DNA of 64,000 nt, taken from assembly GCF_003383615.1 (NCBI RefSeq), contig NZ_QNUL01000008.1, positions 1 through 64,000 of the forward strand, in the 5' to 3' direction. The DNA is from Dyadobacter luteus (GTDB taxonomy: Bacteria > Bacteroidota > Bacteroidia > Cytophagales > Spirosomataceae). A program made the translations under genes and the position numbers. The notes beneath the pieces were generated by a model that was given only the letters and a program-made list of their open reading frames with translations, searched no databases and was not told the DNA's origin. This document shows, in pieces, positions 50,981 through 59,322 of the stretch; within the stretch, counting starts at the first letter, position 1, and every line of letters starts with the position of its first letter.

Positions 50981-51027
50981 ATATCAGTAAAAAGGCCGGG
51001 AAAATTTCCCGGCCTTTTTACTGATAT
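50981..51027 (-). terminator. 23-bp perfect inverted repeat, terminator after hemD
   Basis: Arms 50981-51003 and 51005-51027 are exact complements with a single base between them. The GC core GGCCGGG and the flanking A5/T5 make a strong terminator, lying 8 bp after the hemD stop. The outer ten pairs (ATATCAGT side) are beyond what termination needs. Confidence 0.85.
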
Positions 51028-51034
51028 ATCGTTC

Positions 51035-51817
51035 TTAATTATTGTTGGCCTCTTTGATATAAAGTTCAAGAGCACCCGTCATAGACGGCGCATTAGGCAA
51101 AGGTGCCTGAATATCAAGTATTAAACCTGCATTTTCAACTGCTTTTGCTGTAGTTGGCCCAAATGCTGCAATACGTGTTGCATTTTGTTTGAAGTCAGGA
51201 AAATTGTCGAATAAAGACTTAATTCCCGAAGGGCTGAAAAATGCGATAATGTCATAGAAAACCTCGGTAAGATCAGACAAGTCTGCAGATACAGTCTGAT
51301 ACATCGTAGCTTCTGTGAAATGGAACTCTTCAGTATCTGCAAATTCAGGAATGTCGTTTTTCCTGACATCTGAACAAGGATACAGGAACTTCTCTTTCTT
51401 GTGCTTACGCATCAGTTCAATAAGTTCTGCGGCTGTTTTGGTACCTGCAAAAATCTTACGCTTGCGGATAACGATGTATTTTTGAAGATAATTAGCCGTC
51501 TGCTCTGAAATACAGAAGTACTTCATCGTAGCCGGCACCTCTATTCTACCTTCATTACAAATCCTGAAAAAATGGTCAATCGCATTACGGCTTGTAAAAA
51601 TGACCGCTGTATGATCAAGAATATTCACTTTTTGCTTCCGGAACTCCTTATAAGAAACTCCGTCAATTTGGATGAAGGGACGAAAATCTACTTTGACATT
51701 GTACTTACGTTCTAACTCAAAATAAGGGGAATTTTCGTCTGCTGGTCTGGATTGGCTAACCAATAGACTGGTAACTTTTGTTAACCGATCCTGATCAAAT
51801 TTGATAGTCTCACTCAT
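51035..51817 (-). CDS. hemD: Uroporphyrinogen-III synthase
   Basis: This 260-residue cytosolic enzyme cyclises hydroxymethylbilane to uroporphyrinogen III in heme synthesis. The family is sequence-variable; recognisable parts are SLLVSQSRPADENSPYFEL, AVIFTSRNAIDHFF, FCISEQTANYL, FLYPCSDVRKNDIPEF, IIAFFSPSGIKSLFDNFP and RIAAFGPTTAKAVENAGL. The location beside DUF4271 and upstream of PorP/SprF-gldKLMN is a common Bacteroidota gene order. It follows DUF4271 by 41 bp as an operon and ends at a strong terminator. Confidence 0.9.
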   Translation of the reverse strand: MSETIKFDQDRLTKVTSLLVSQSRPADENSPYFELERKYNVKVDFRPFIQIDGVSYKEFRKQKVNILDHTAVIFTSRNAIDHFFRICNEGRIEVPATMKYFCISEQTANYLQKYIVIRKRKIFAGTKTAAELIELMRKHKKEKFLYPCSDVRKNDIPEFADTEEFHFTEATMYQTVSADLSDLTEVFYDIIAFFSPSGIKSLFDNFPDFKQNATRIAAFGPTTAKAVENAGLILDIQAPLPNAPSMTGALELYIKEANNN

Positions 51818-51858
51818 GTATAAGCCTCAATTAGTTTGTTCCCGCTGGTTCGGAAAAT

Positions 51859-53037
51859 CTACAATGCAAACTTTATACCAACGATCAGCGGGATAATTTC
51901 AATGACGCAAAGGTACGAAAATAAATACAGATTAATAAAAGTACCCGGCGGTGTGGTGACGATATACAGGGTAATGAAACGGATGGTGTAAAAAATCAGG
52001 AAGGGAATTAAAATGTACGGACGTACAGAATCCAGCCACAACGGTCCGTTAAAGGTTAGCATAAAAACAAGAAGAAAAACCGCTACATAAAACAGGTAAG
52101 ATGATTGGACTATTTTAATAAAGACAATGTCAACCACCTTATCAAGGTTCAGCATATTCCCGATCATCACCATAAGAATGTACTTGCCATAGTACAATAA
52201 AAAAAATATTCCTGAGATCAGGAAAAAATCTCCGACAAGCTGAAAGGCGTTCCCCTTCTCGGAAAGAATTGTACTGACAGAAAATATATTTATTTTGTTC
52301 ACCGCGAGGAAAATGACCACAAAACTACTCAACATGGCAACCACCAGCACAAATAGAATAATACTGTTGCTATATGGTTTGTAGAACTTGGTAAGCGGAT
52401 CTCTCGGATCATTTCTGAGGAAATCAACCGGATTTATGAGTCTGGTGAAAGCCAGAGGATTCGTATTATGCAGCCAGGCACTCAGCATTAACACCACCAG
52501 CATCGCCATCACAGCAAAGCTACCAAAAGGAGAAAAGTTAATTGGCTTGATATTAATAAAGCTTGATGTTCCTGCTTGTAAGCCAATAGCATCATTCGTC
52601 TGCCGTTGGTTGCACAATAAAAGATCCTTATCCCCTATTCCTGCACTTCCGTATACCGTAAAAAGCAGTTCATCTCTCTTGTATATCCTATAAAGACTAT
52701 CAATACTTAAAACAAGCCATTCCTGCTGAGGCACTTCCTTTTGCAACGCGCCTTCTAAAAAAAGATAACTCTTACTTTCAGTTTTAAGTAATAAAAAGTA
52801 ATTCCTGTTCTTAACAAGATCTATGTATGTACTCACATACCTGGAATCATCATTGATTTCCTGAGAGTACGGAACATAGTTTTTATACTGGCCATTATAG
52901 ACAAGCCAGTCATTCTGATAATTGTAAATGGGGATAAAGCGGTCGGGAGGAGTGATTCTCGGACCAGCTAAGGAATTGCTCCCGGTTAACAACAGGATTG
53001 TAAAAGCCCAAAAAAGGAATGATAGTATGGACTTCAT
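51859..53037 (-). CDS. DUF4271 domain membrane protein
   Basis: This is a 392-residue protein with an N-terminal signal, a periplasmic domain of about 150 residues (DRFIPIYNYQNDWLVYNGQYKNY, separated by loops), then about seven membrane helices (FAVMAMLVVLMLSAWL, IILFVLVVAMLSSFVVIFLAV, FYVAVFLLVFMLTF). The C-terminal membrane part is DUF4271, found in Bacteroidota next to hemD and often near gliding genes. Function is unknown. It precedes hemD by 41 bp and lies behind the sucD terminator. Confidence 0.88.
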   Translation of the reverse strand: MKSILSFLFWAFTILLLTGSNSLAGPRITPPDRFIPIYNYQNDWLVYNGQYKNYVPYSQEINDDSRYVSTYIDLVKNRNYFLLLKTESKSYLFLEGALQKEVPQQEWLVLSIDSLYRIYKRDELLFTVYGSAGIGDKDLLLCNQRQTNDAIGLQAGTSSFINIKPINFSPFGSFAVMAMLVVLMLSAWLHNTNPLAFTRLINPVDFLRNDPRDPLTKFYKPYSNSIILFVLVVAMLSSFVVIFLAVNKINIFSVSTILSEKGNAFQLVGDFFLISGIFFLLYYGKYILMVMIGNMLNLDKVVDIVFIKIVQSSYLFYVAVFLLVFMLTFNGPLWLDSVRPYILIPFLIFYTIRFITLYIVTTPPGTFINLYLFSYLCVIEIIPLIVGIKFAL

Positions 53038-53045
53038 CGTATATT

Positions 53046-53073
53046 AAAAAGGGCGGGGTTTCCCCAGCCCTCT
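53046..53073 (-). terminator. Terminator after sucD
   Basis: GGGCGGGG (53051-53058) pairs with CCCCaGCCC (53062-53070) with one bulged A, and the minus strand continues with five T. It lies 28 bp after the sucD stop and overlaps the upstream region of DUF4271. Confidence 0.7.
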
Positions 53074-53100
53074 TGAAGTATTATTAAGATAGATTATCTG

Positions 53101-53979
53101 TTATTTTCTTCCCAAAGCAAGAAGCATTGTCTCTCCGATCAATGCTGGTGACTCGGCAACGAAGATACCAGACTCTTTCATGATACGGATTTTCGCCTCA
53201 GCAGTATCATCAGCACCACCGATAATCGCACCTGCGTGACCCATACGACGACCTTTCGGTGCAGTCTGGCCAGCGATGAAACCAACAACAGGTTTTTTGT
53301 TTCCGGTTGATTTGATATAGTGAGCTGCATCTGCTTCCATGCTTCCGCCGATTTCACCGATCATAACGATTGCTTCAGTTTCGTCATCGTTCATCAGAAG
53401 TTCAACTGCTTCTTTTGTAGTTGTTCCGATAATCGGGTCACCACCAATACCGATAGCTGTAGTCTGTCCCAAGCCTACACGTGTAAGCTGATCAACCGCT
53501 TCGTAGGTAAGTGTTCCTGATTTGGAAACAATACCAATAGTACCTTTTTTGAAAATAAAGCCAGGCATGATACCTACTTTACACTCATCTGCTGTAATAA
53601 TACCAGGACAGTTAGGACCAATCAGACGGCAGTTTTTGCCTTTGATATACTCCTTCGCCTGCATCATATCCTTTGTAGGAATTCCTTCTGTGATACAAAC
53701 AATGACACTAATACCAGCATCAGCGGCTTCCATAATAGCATCTGCAGCAAACGCCGGCGGCACAAATATGATAGATACATCTGCTCCGGTTGCACGTACT
53801 GCCAGATCAACGGTATTGAAGACAGGTCTCTCAAGATGAGAAAGTCCGCCTTTGCCAGGTGTAACACCACCTACCACGTTTGTACCGTACTCAATCATTT
53901 GCTGGGCATGAAAAGAGCCCTCAGAACCCGTAAATCCCTGAACTATAATCTTAGAATTTTTATTAACTAAAACGCTCAT
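53101..53979 (-). CDS. sucD: Succinate-CoA ligase (ADP-forming), alpha subunit
   Basis: This 292-residue TCA-cycle subunit binds CoA and carries the phosphohistidine. The CoA-binding motif is [21 protein letters not shown] (broken at residue 20), followed by [44 protein letters not shown] and the active-site His in [12 protein letters not shown]. The length is standard. The beta subunit gene sucC is not in the window. Transcribed alone between two terminators or promoters. Confidence 0.97.
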   Translation of the reverse strand: MSVLVNKNSKIIVQGFTGSEGSFHAQQMIEYGTNVVGGVTPGKGGLSHLERPVFNTVDLAVRATGADVSIIFVPPAFAADAIMEAADAGISVIVCITEGIPTKDMMQAKEYIKGKNCRLIGPNCPGIITADECKVGIMPGFIFKKGTIGIVSKSGTLTYEAVDQLTRVGLGQTTAIGIGGDPIIGTTTKEAVELLMNDDETEAIVMIGEIGGSMEADAAHYIKSTGNKKPVVGFIAGQTAPKGRRMGHAGAIIGGADDTAEAKIRIMKESGIFVAESPALIGETMLLALGRK

Positions 53980-54087
53980 GTTGGTAAATCTGTTTTTTTG
54001 GTAAAAGTAGGACGAAAAGCACGAAGTAGCAAAATGTAGCCATAATTTGTAAATTGCTTTTTTGAGATTATTCCGCCTTTTTGAGAT

Positions 54088-54684
54088 ATGCCCATTAATC
54101 CTAACCTATTTTCAAACCTGACGCTTTGCCTGACAGGAATATTCGTTTTTTACAAGTACCTCAGCCGCCAACCTTATTTCAACCGCTTGCTGTGGAGTAT
54201 ATTTCTGCTTACTATTTCGCTCACTGCATTTACTGAACTGCTGATGTTTACAGGACTACGCTTACCCGATAGCTTCCCTGTTATTGCTCTATCCCTGGAA
54301 CGCACGCTGGGTTCGATAGCTGTTGTTTCAGCAACGTGGTGTCTTATTATGCGCTATAAATCAGGCCAATTTCTTTTCTATTCCACAGTACTGATCGGGC
54401 TATTGCTTTTTTATTGCATTGTGTGGTACCATGTTGAGTTCATGGGGCTGATCATCCAACCTCTTTGTCTTATCATTACATTGCTGATTTGTTGCCTCGG
54501 ACTCGCCGGAAAGCAAACCAGCGCCTTATGGATCATATTTTCCATGATGTTTGTTGCGCTGGCTACCAAATCCAGAGAAATTCCGATCCCGATGAGTCCG
54601 CTGGATATAAACCGTTATATGATGACACTCGCGGTGCTGTGCTCAGGAAGGGCGCTAAGAGATGAATTCAAAGTCCTTTTCTAA
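54088..54684 (+). CDS. Hypothetical polytopic membrane protein
   Basis: This is a 198-residue protein that was not matched to a family. Six hydrophobic segments are visible, for example [75 protein letters not shown] and [14 protein letters not shown]. An Arg/Glu-rich loop and a short charged tail ([13 protein letters not shown]) follow the last helix. The layout of six helices with an internal pseudo-repeat resembles small DUF-type membrane proteins of Bacteroidota. It is divergent from sucD and precedes azurin by 103 bp. Confidence 0.7.
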   Translation: MPINPNLFSNLTLCLTGIFVFYKYLSRQPYFNRLLWSIFLLTISLTAFTELLMFTGLRLPDSFPVIALSLERTLGSIAVVSATWCLIMRYKSGQFLFYSTVLIGLLLFYCIVWYHVEFMGLIIQPLCLIITLLICCLGLAGKQTSALWIIFSMMFVALATKSREIPIPMSPLDINRYMMTLAVLCSGRALRDEFKVLF

Positions 54685-54787
54685 TCTTTTGTTTTTTTCA
54701 AACAATTGTTAATGTGCTATTTTTTTACTTTATCATCTATTAAATTGCACGAGTAATTCAAATTAACAAGTTTACTATTATTCAAAT

Positions 54788-55273
54788 ATGAAAAGGATCA
54801 GTTTTAGCGTATTGTTTCTTGCTTCTGTTATCGCTTTTGGTGCATCTGCAACTACTGTAAATGCAGCTAGTAAGGTTGAAGTTAGTGATGCAAAACAAGA
54901 AAAAGCCATAGTTATAAAAGGTAGCGATGCCATGCAGTTTGACCTTAAGGAAATTAAAGTTAAAGCTGGCCAGAAAGTAAAACTTACTTTGACTCACTCA
55001 GGTAAGCTTGCTAAAGCTGCAATGGGACACAACTTCGTATTGCTTAAAGCAGGTACTGACGTAGCTGCCTTCGGATCGAAAGCTGCTGCTGCCCGTGAAA
55101 CAGAATATATTCCTAAATCAGAAGCAGCAAGCATTATCGCTCACACGAAACTTGTAGGTGGTGGCGAAAGCGACACAATTACTTTCACTGCTCCTAAAAA
55201 AGGAACATATACTTATATCTGCAGCTTCCCTGGTCATTATGCTTTGATGAAAGGAACTTTCATCGTAGAATAA
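54788..55273 (+). CDS. Azurin, type 1 blue copper protein
   Basis: This 161-residue periplasmic electron carrier has a signal peptide (to about residue 26, VNAAS). The cupredoxin domain has all copper ligands: His81 in MGHNFVLL, Cys145 and His150 in CSFPGH and Met154 in ALMKG, with Gly80 providing the fifth carbonyl. The N-terminal Cys pair that forms the disulfide in Pseudomonas azurin is missing (MQFDLKEIKV has no Cys). Azurin of this type shuttles electrons to respiratory oxidases or peroxidases. A terminator hairpin follows. Confidence 0.92.
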   Translation: MKRISFSVLFLASVIAFGASATTVNAASKVEVSDAKQEKAIVIKGSDAMQFDLKEIKVKAGQKVKLTLTHSGKLAKAAMGHNFVLLKAGTDVAAFGSKAAAARETEYIPKSEAASIIAHTKLVGGGESDTITFTAPKKGTYTYICSFPGHYALMKGTFIVE

Positions 55274-55288
55274 TTTCAAGAAGGTTAT

Positions 55289-55330
55289 AAATGAAGAATG
55301 CCACGACGATTGTTGCGGCATTCTTCATTT
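55289..55330. terminator. Terminator between azurin and thioredoxin genes
   Basis: A perfect 14-bp stem (55289-55302 with 55317-55330, AAATGAAGAATGCC and its complement) separates these convergent genes. The A/T-rich ends give short U tracts on either strand. Confidence 0.75.
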
Positions 55331-55347
55331 AATAGCAAACCTACTGT

Positions 55348-55878
55348 TTAAATTTCCGCGATGTGCTTGTCAATAAGCTCGATAATTTCCGGACGATCCC
55401 ACTGTGAGGCTCCCACTTCCTGCGCCAATACTTTTCCTTTATAAATAATGTAAGTACGCGGAATAGCATTTCCGTCGAGCAAAGCCGGATACGCTCCCGC
55501 AAATTGATAGAACGGTAGATTATATCCCTTGCGCTCTACAAAAGGACTCACAATGGAAAAGTCTTCATCAGAAACGATATAGAAAGCAACCTTCTGATTA
55601 TCCTTATATTTATCATATAATGTCTGGATACCTGGCATTTCCATATTACACGGTCCGCACCATGTAGCCCAGACATTCAGAAAAACAAGCTTATCTTCCT
55701 CCATTGCAGACTGCTCACCCGCAGCGTTGCTCAGGCCTGACAGGTAAACACCATTTGCCTCTGCCGGAGCTGCTGTTTCTTCTGTTACATTCCCGGTACG
55801 AACGAATACAAAATACACCGCCAGCGCAGCTACAACTGCCAAAACTGGTACTATTACTTTTTTCCCCACTGTTGCCAT
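55348..55878 (-). CDS. TlpA-like thioredoxin-fold protein, membrane-anchored
   Basis: This is a 176-residue extracytoplasmic thiol:disulfide oxidoreductase. The N-terminal anchor is VPVLAVVAALAVYFVFV, followed by an Ala/Glu linker and a TlpA/ResA domain with FLNVWATWCGPCNMEMPGI (active site Cys74-Gly-Pro-Cys77) and the cis-Pro region AIPRTYIIYKG. It is probably reducing and works in cytochrome maturation or copper-site assembly. The neighbouring azurin gene fits that but is convergent. No operon partner. Confidence 0.88.
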   Translation of the reverse strand: MATVGKKVIVPVLAVVAALAVYFVFVRTGNVTEETAAPAEANGVYLSGLSNAAGEQSAMEEDKLVFLNVWATWCGPCNMEMPGIQTLYDKYKDNQKVAFYIVSDEDFSIVSPFVERKGYNLPFYQFAGAYPALLDGNAIPRTYIIYKGKVLAQEVGASQWDRPEIIELIDKHIAEI

Positions 55879-56048
55879 CGTATTTATTCTATAAAATTTT
55901 TATTTCTCACCTCAAAATTATGTATAAAATCCAGAATGGTTTCTCTAACCTGTTAACAATACATATTACTTCTAAATACAAAGGAGATTTTTAGATACTT
56001 TTACCATTAAAATTCACACCACCCATATTAAAGGAAACGTTTACCTTC

Positions 56049-57410
56049 ATGAAACCTTTACTTCTATTTACCCTTTTACTGGCTTCTGCCAGTCTCTCAC
56101 ACCACACACTTGCCCAACGTTCTGCTGCAGAATTTTTTGATGATGGAAACACAAAAGCGGGCAAAGGAGATTTCCCCGGCGCGGTCCAATCCTACACCAC
56201 TGTAATCGGCATGAGTCCTCAGCATGCGCCCAGTTTTTTCAACCGCGGATTAGCCAAAGCAAACCTTAAAGATCACAGAGGAGCTATCGCTGATTATAAC
56301 AGTGCCATCGACTTCGATCCTAAGGTTGGTCTTTATTATCAAAGCCGCGGCGTTAGCAAAAGCATATTGGAGGATCACCGCGCAGCAATTATGGACTATT
56401 CTAAAGGAATTGAGCTCGATCCCGAAGATGCTAAATCTTACTATAACCGTGGGGTGAGCTATGCCAAAATTCTCAACCATCGTAATGCATTAAGTGATCT
56501 TGATCATGCACTATCCCTGCAACCGGATGATCTGCCGACATTATATGCCAGAGGTAGCTGCAAGCAGGATTTACAGGAATATGCCGGAAGTTTGGCTGAT
56601 TTTACCAGAGTGATTGAATTAAGTCCGAAAAGAACCGGTGCATATGTAGGTCGGGGACTTGCCAAGTTAGAACTTGGTGACTACCCGGGATCGATAGCTG
56701 ATCTCACAAAGGCCATAGAACTAAGCCCTGAAGACGCCAGTTTATATAACAAGCGCGGATTTGCTAAAAATAAGGTAGAAGATTTTAAAGGAGCGATCAT
56801 TGACTTTGACAAAACGATTGAACTCAGCCCTGATAGTTATGAAGCATTTTATGGCAGAGGGTTTTCCAAGGGCAAGCTGAATGATCAGCGTGGCGCTATT
56901 ATGGATCTTACCAAGGCTATAGAACTCAAAAACCTGTATGTTGGTGATCCCAAGAAAATCGTTTACTCAGGAAAGATAACAAGGGAAATTCTCGACGGTC
57001 TTCGGGATGAAGTGAAGGAACGTGTTAAAATTGAGCCCCTTACGAGTGAGCGTGCAGAGGCGTATTATTTCAGAGGAATTAACAAATCAGCGATAGGCGA
57101 TAAAAAATCAGCAATCATTGATTTCACCACAGCGATTGAGCTGAACCCTACTTACTCCAACGCATATTTTGCAAGGGCAATGACCCGGTCCTCAACGGGC
57201 GATCAGATGGGCGCAGTGCTTGATTTCAACAGTTCCATCAAACTTCGGTCCGACTATGCAGAAGCTTACTACCTCAGGGGAATCCTTAAAAACAGTCTGG
57301 GAGCAGTAAATGATGGCTGTCTGGATATGAGCAAGGCTGGAGAATTGGGTTACCAGCAGGCATACAAAGTAATTGGCAACTATTGCAATACGCCTGGTAC
57401 GAAGGAATAA
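56049..57410 (+). CDS. Secreted tetratricopeptide repeat protein
   Basis: This is a 453-residue protein with a signal peptide (MKPLLLFTLLLASASLSHHTLAQ) and about ten TPR units of 34 residues with the consensus A-Y-x-x-R-G-x-x-K-x-x-x-x-D-x-x-G-A-I-x-D-x-x-K-A-I-E-L-x-P (SYYNRGVSYAKI, AYVGRGLAKLELGDYPGSI, LYNKRGFAKNKVED). A 40-residue stretch (about 297-336, Lys/Glu-rich, YVGDPKKIVYSGKITREI then LRDEVKERVKI) interrupts the array before the last two or three repeats. TPRs mediate protein binding; partners are unknown. Monocistronic with its own terminator. Confidence 0.87.
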   Translation: MKPLLLFTLLLASASLSHHTLAQRSAAEFFDDGNTKAGKGDFPGAVQSYTTVIGMSPQHAPSFFNRGLAKANLKDHRGAIADYNSAIDFDPKVGLYYQSRGVSKSILEDHRAAIMDYSKGIELDPEDAKSYYNRGVSYAKILNHRNALSDLDHALSLQPDDLPTLYARGSCKQDLQEYAGSLADFTRVIELSPKRTGAYVGRGLAKLELGDYPGSIADLTKAIELSPEDASLYNKRGFAKNKVEDFKGAIIDFDKTIELSPDSYEAFYGRGFSKGKLNDQRGAIMDLTKAIELKNLYVGDPKKIVYSGKITREILDGLRDEVKERVKIEPLTSERAEAYYFRGINKSAIGDKKSAIIDFTTAIELNPTYSNAYFARAMTRSSTGDQMGAVLDFNSSIKLRSDYAEAYYLRGILKNSLGAVNDGCLDMSKAGELGYQQAYKVIGNYCNTPGTKE

Positions 57411-57416
57411 AAAACA

Positions 57417-57445
57417 GAGCCGGGAGAAAAATCCTCCCGGCTCCT
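57417..57445. terminator. Terminator between the TPR and SOD genes
   Basis: A perfect 10-bp stem GAGCCGGGAG (57417-57426) with CTCCCGGCTC (57434-57443) lies between convergent stops; A-run upstream, CTTAT downstream. Confidence 0.8.
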
Positions 57446-57482
57446 TATAAATCTGTCTATTCAGATCAAACTTAAAGTATTA

Positions 57483-58193
57483 TCAGGCTTTTTTGAAGTT
57501 CTCTACTACTTTATCCCAATTTACAACCTGCCAGAATGCTTTGATGTAATCAGGACGCTTGTTCTGATAGTGCAGGTAATAAGCATGCTCCCATACATCC
57601 AATGCTAACAGAGGCGTTCCTTTAATATCCGAAACATCCATCAAAGGATTATCCTGATTAGGAGTTGAACCGATGGACAATTTACCGCCCTTGGCTACTA
57701 ACCATGCCCAGCCTGAACCAAAACGTGTTGTAGCTGCTTTTCCGAATTCTTCTTTAAATTTCTCGAATGAACCGAATTGAGATTTGATAGCATCTCCCAG
57801 TGCTCCTTTTGGTTCTCCACCTTTCCCTGGCCCCATCACTTCCCAGAAAAAGCTGTGATTCCAATGTCCGCCACCATTGTTACGGATAGCAGCAGGAGCC
57901 TTACTGATTGTTTTAAGAATCTCTTCCAGCGATTTTTTTTCAAATGCAGTTCCCTTCACTGCATCATTGAGATTTTTGACATAGGCAGCATGGTGCTTTC
58001 CATAATGTATCTCCATTGTCAATTTATCAATATTGGGTTCCAGCGCGCCGAAATCATAAGGTAACGGAGCTTGTTTAAATGGAGCCGTCTCCAGCAAAAT
58101 ATGCTCTGATTCAGATGCAAATGTTTGTGTTCCCAACGCTCCTACTGCAAGAGTACCTCCTGCAAGGGTGCGCAAAAAATCGGTTCTATTCAT
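57483..58193 (-). CDS. Exported Fe/Mn superoxide dismutase
   Basis: This 236-residue enzyme dismutates superoxide. Metal ligands are His63 (MEIHYGKHH), His113 (HWNHSFFW), Asp199 and His203 ([10 protein letters not shown]), all intact. Unlike cytoplasmic SodB/SodA it carries an extra 30-residue N-terminus ([13 protein letters not shown], hydrophobic to TFASES) that looks like a degenerate Tat or Sec signal, so it is probably periplasmic. GSGWAWLV is present; Fe versus Mn preference cannot be settled by eye. It follows recR by 25 bp. Confidence 0.92.
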   Translation of the reverse strand: MNRTDFLRTLAGGTLAVGALGTQTFASESEHILLETAPFKQAPLPYDFGALEPNIDKLTMEIHYGKHHAAYVKNLNDAVKGTAFEKKSLEEILKTISKAPAAIRNNGGGHWNHSFFWEVMGPGKGGEPKGALGDAIKSQFGSFEKFKEEFGKAATTRFGSGWAWLVAKGGKLSIGSTPNQDNPLMDVSDIKGTPLLALDVWEHAYYLHYQNKRPDYIKAFWQVVNWDKVVENFKKA

Positions 58194-58218
58194 TGTTTCA
58201 GCGTTATTAATTTATTCA

Positions 58219-58833
58219 TCAATCGTAGGCCACCCGGCTCACGATACTTCTGCCCAAAGTAATTTCATCGGCATATTCCAGATCACCTCCAATAGGTACT
58301 CCTCTGGCAATAGTACTAACTTTTACTCCGGTAGCTTTTAATTTTTTCTGTAAATAAAATGCGGTAGTATCACCTTCCATAGTCGGGCTGAGCGCTAGTA
58401 TAATCTCATTCACATCATCGCGACCTTCCTTTTTCTCAACACGGCTAAGCAATGAATCAATGTGTAAATCCGAAGGCCCGATACCTTCCAGCGGAGAGAT
58501 GATTCCCCCTAATACATGATACAGGCCTTTGTACTGGCTCGTGGCTTCAATGGCAAGTACATCGCGCGTATCCACAACAACACATATAATAGAAGCATCT
58601 CTACCTGCATTATTACAGATAGCGCATAGCTCCTGATCAGCAATGTTATGACAACGGGAACAATAGGTGGTTTTTGTTCGCATATTTACAATTGCATCTG
58701 CGAGTGAACGTGCTTGTTGTTCTTCTCTTTTCAGCAAATGTAGTGCCAGACGTAATGCAGTTTTCTTTCCTATTCCTGGCAGGCGGGAAATTTCTACAAC
58801 TGCTTCCTCAATAAGACGTGAGGGGTAGTTCAT
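58219..58833 (-). CDS. recR: Recombination mediator protein RecR
   Basis: This is a 204-residue cytosolic protein that helps RecO load RecA in recombinational repair. The N-terminal helix-hairpin-helix is RLPGIGKKTALRLALHLL, followed by the zinc finger YCSRCHNIADQELCAIC, a Toprim domain (ICVVVDTRDVLAIEAT) and the Walker-B-like C-terminal region (VSTIARGVPIGGDLEYADEITLGRSIVSR, in separate blocks). All are standard. It is upstream of the SOD gene in transcription and downstream of clpS. Confidence 0.97.
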   Translation of the reverse strand: MNYPSRLIEEAVVEISRLPGIGKKTALRLALHLLKREEQQARSLADAIVNMRTKTTYCSRCHNIADQELCAICNNAGRDASIICVVVDTRDVLAIEATSQYKGLYHVLGGIISPLEGIGPSDLHIDSLLSRVEKKEGRDDVNEIILALSPTMEGDTTAFYLQKKLKATGVKVSTIARGVPIGGDLEYADEITLGRSIVSRVAYD

Positions 58834-58905
58834 GGGGACGTGTAAAAATAAGGCGAAATTCCGTTGAGTACTGTATGAACAGTATTTACCGTCCGGAAAA
58901 AATAA

Positions 58906-59190
58906 TCAATGTATCTCTGCTGAAATACCGCGGCGACAAATCTCAGTGCGCATGCCCAGCAATTCATCGAATTCTCCCTCTTTTACAGAACACTTTCCTT
59001 TATAGTGTATGATCAATGTACATTGTTCAGCCTGCTCACTGGTATGGTTACAGACCTCGACCAAGGTATCAATCACCCAATCGAAAGTATTCACATCGTC
59101 ATTAAAAATGACCAGTCTCTTTATATCGGTTTCAATCGTTTTTTCCAGAATTTCAACCTCGGTATCCGTAAGCGCTTGCATAACAACCAA
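58906..59190 (-). CDS. clpS: ATP-dependent Clp protease adaptor ClpS
   Basis: This is a 94-residue adaptor that delivers N-end-rule substrates to ClpAP or ClpCP. The recognition core is LVIFNDDVNTFDWVIDTLVEV with the conserved NDDxxT and Met/Val hydrophobic pocket, then EQAEQCTLIIHYKGKCSVKEG. The family IHxKGKA segment is present. Met4 is an alternative start at 59181. A TAGATTTG -7 box (59207-59214) lies just upstream. Cytosolic. The gene stands before recR with a 72-bp gap. Confidence 0.92.
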   Translation of the reverse strand: MVVMQALTDTEVEILEKTIETDIKRLVIFNDDVNTFDWVIDTLVEVCNHTSEQAEQCTLIIHYKGKCSVKEGEFDELLGMRTEICRRGISAEIH

Positions 59191-59206
59191 ATTTCTGTTT
59201 GATTAG

Positions 59207-59214
59207 CAAATCTA
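59207..59214 (-). promoter_or_regulatory. Candidate -7 box for clpS
   Basis: On the minus strand TAGATTTG matches TAnnTTTG, 17 bp upstream of the clpS ATG, which would make the leader very short (about 10 nt, or 20 nt if Met4 is used). No -33 TTTG is seen. Confidence 0.4.
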
Positions 59215-59322
59215 ATTAAAAACAGACACTAACAGAAGACATTTATCTTCTTTAGATAACCCACTTTCATTTTATATTCATTTGCATTTCATAGAACAAA
59301 CTTTACGCACCACAAACTTGAT

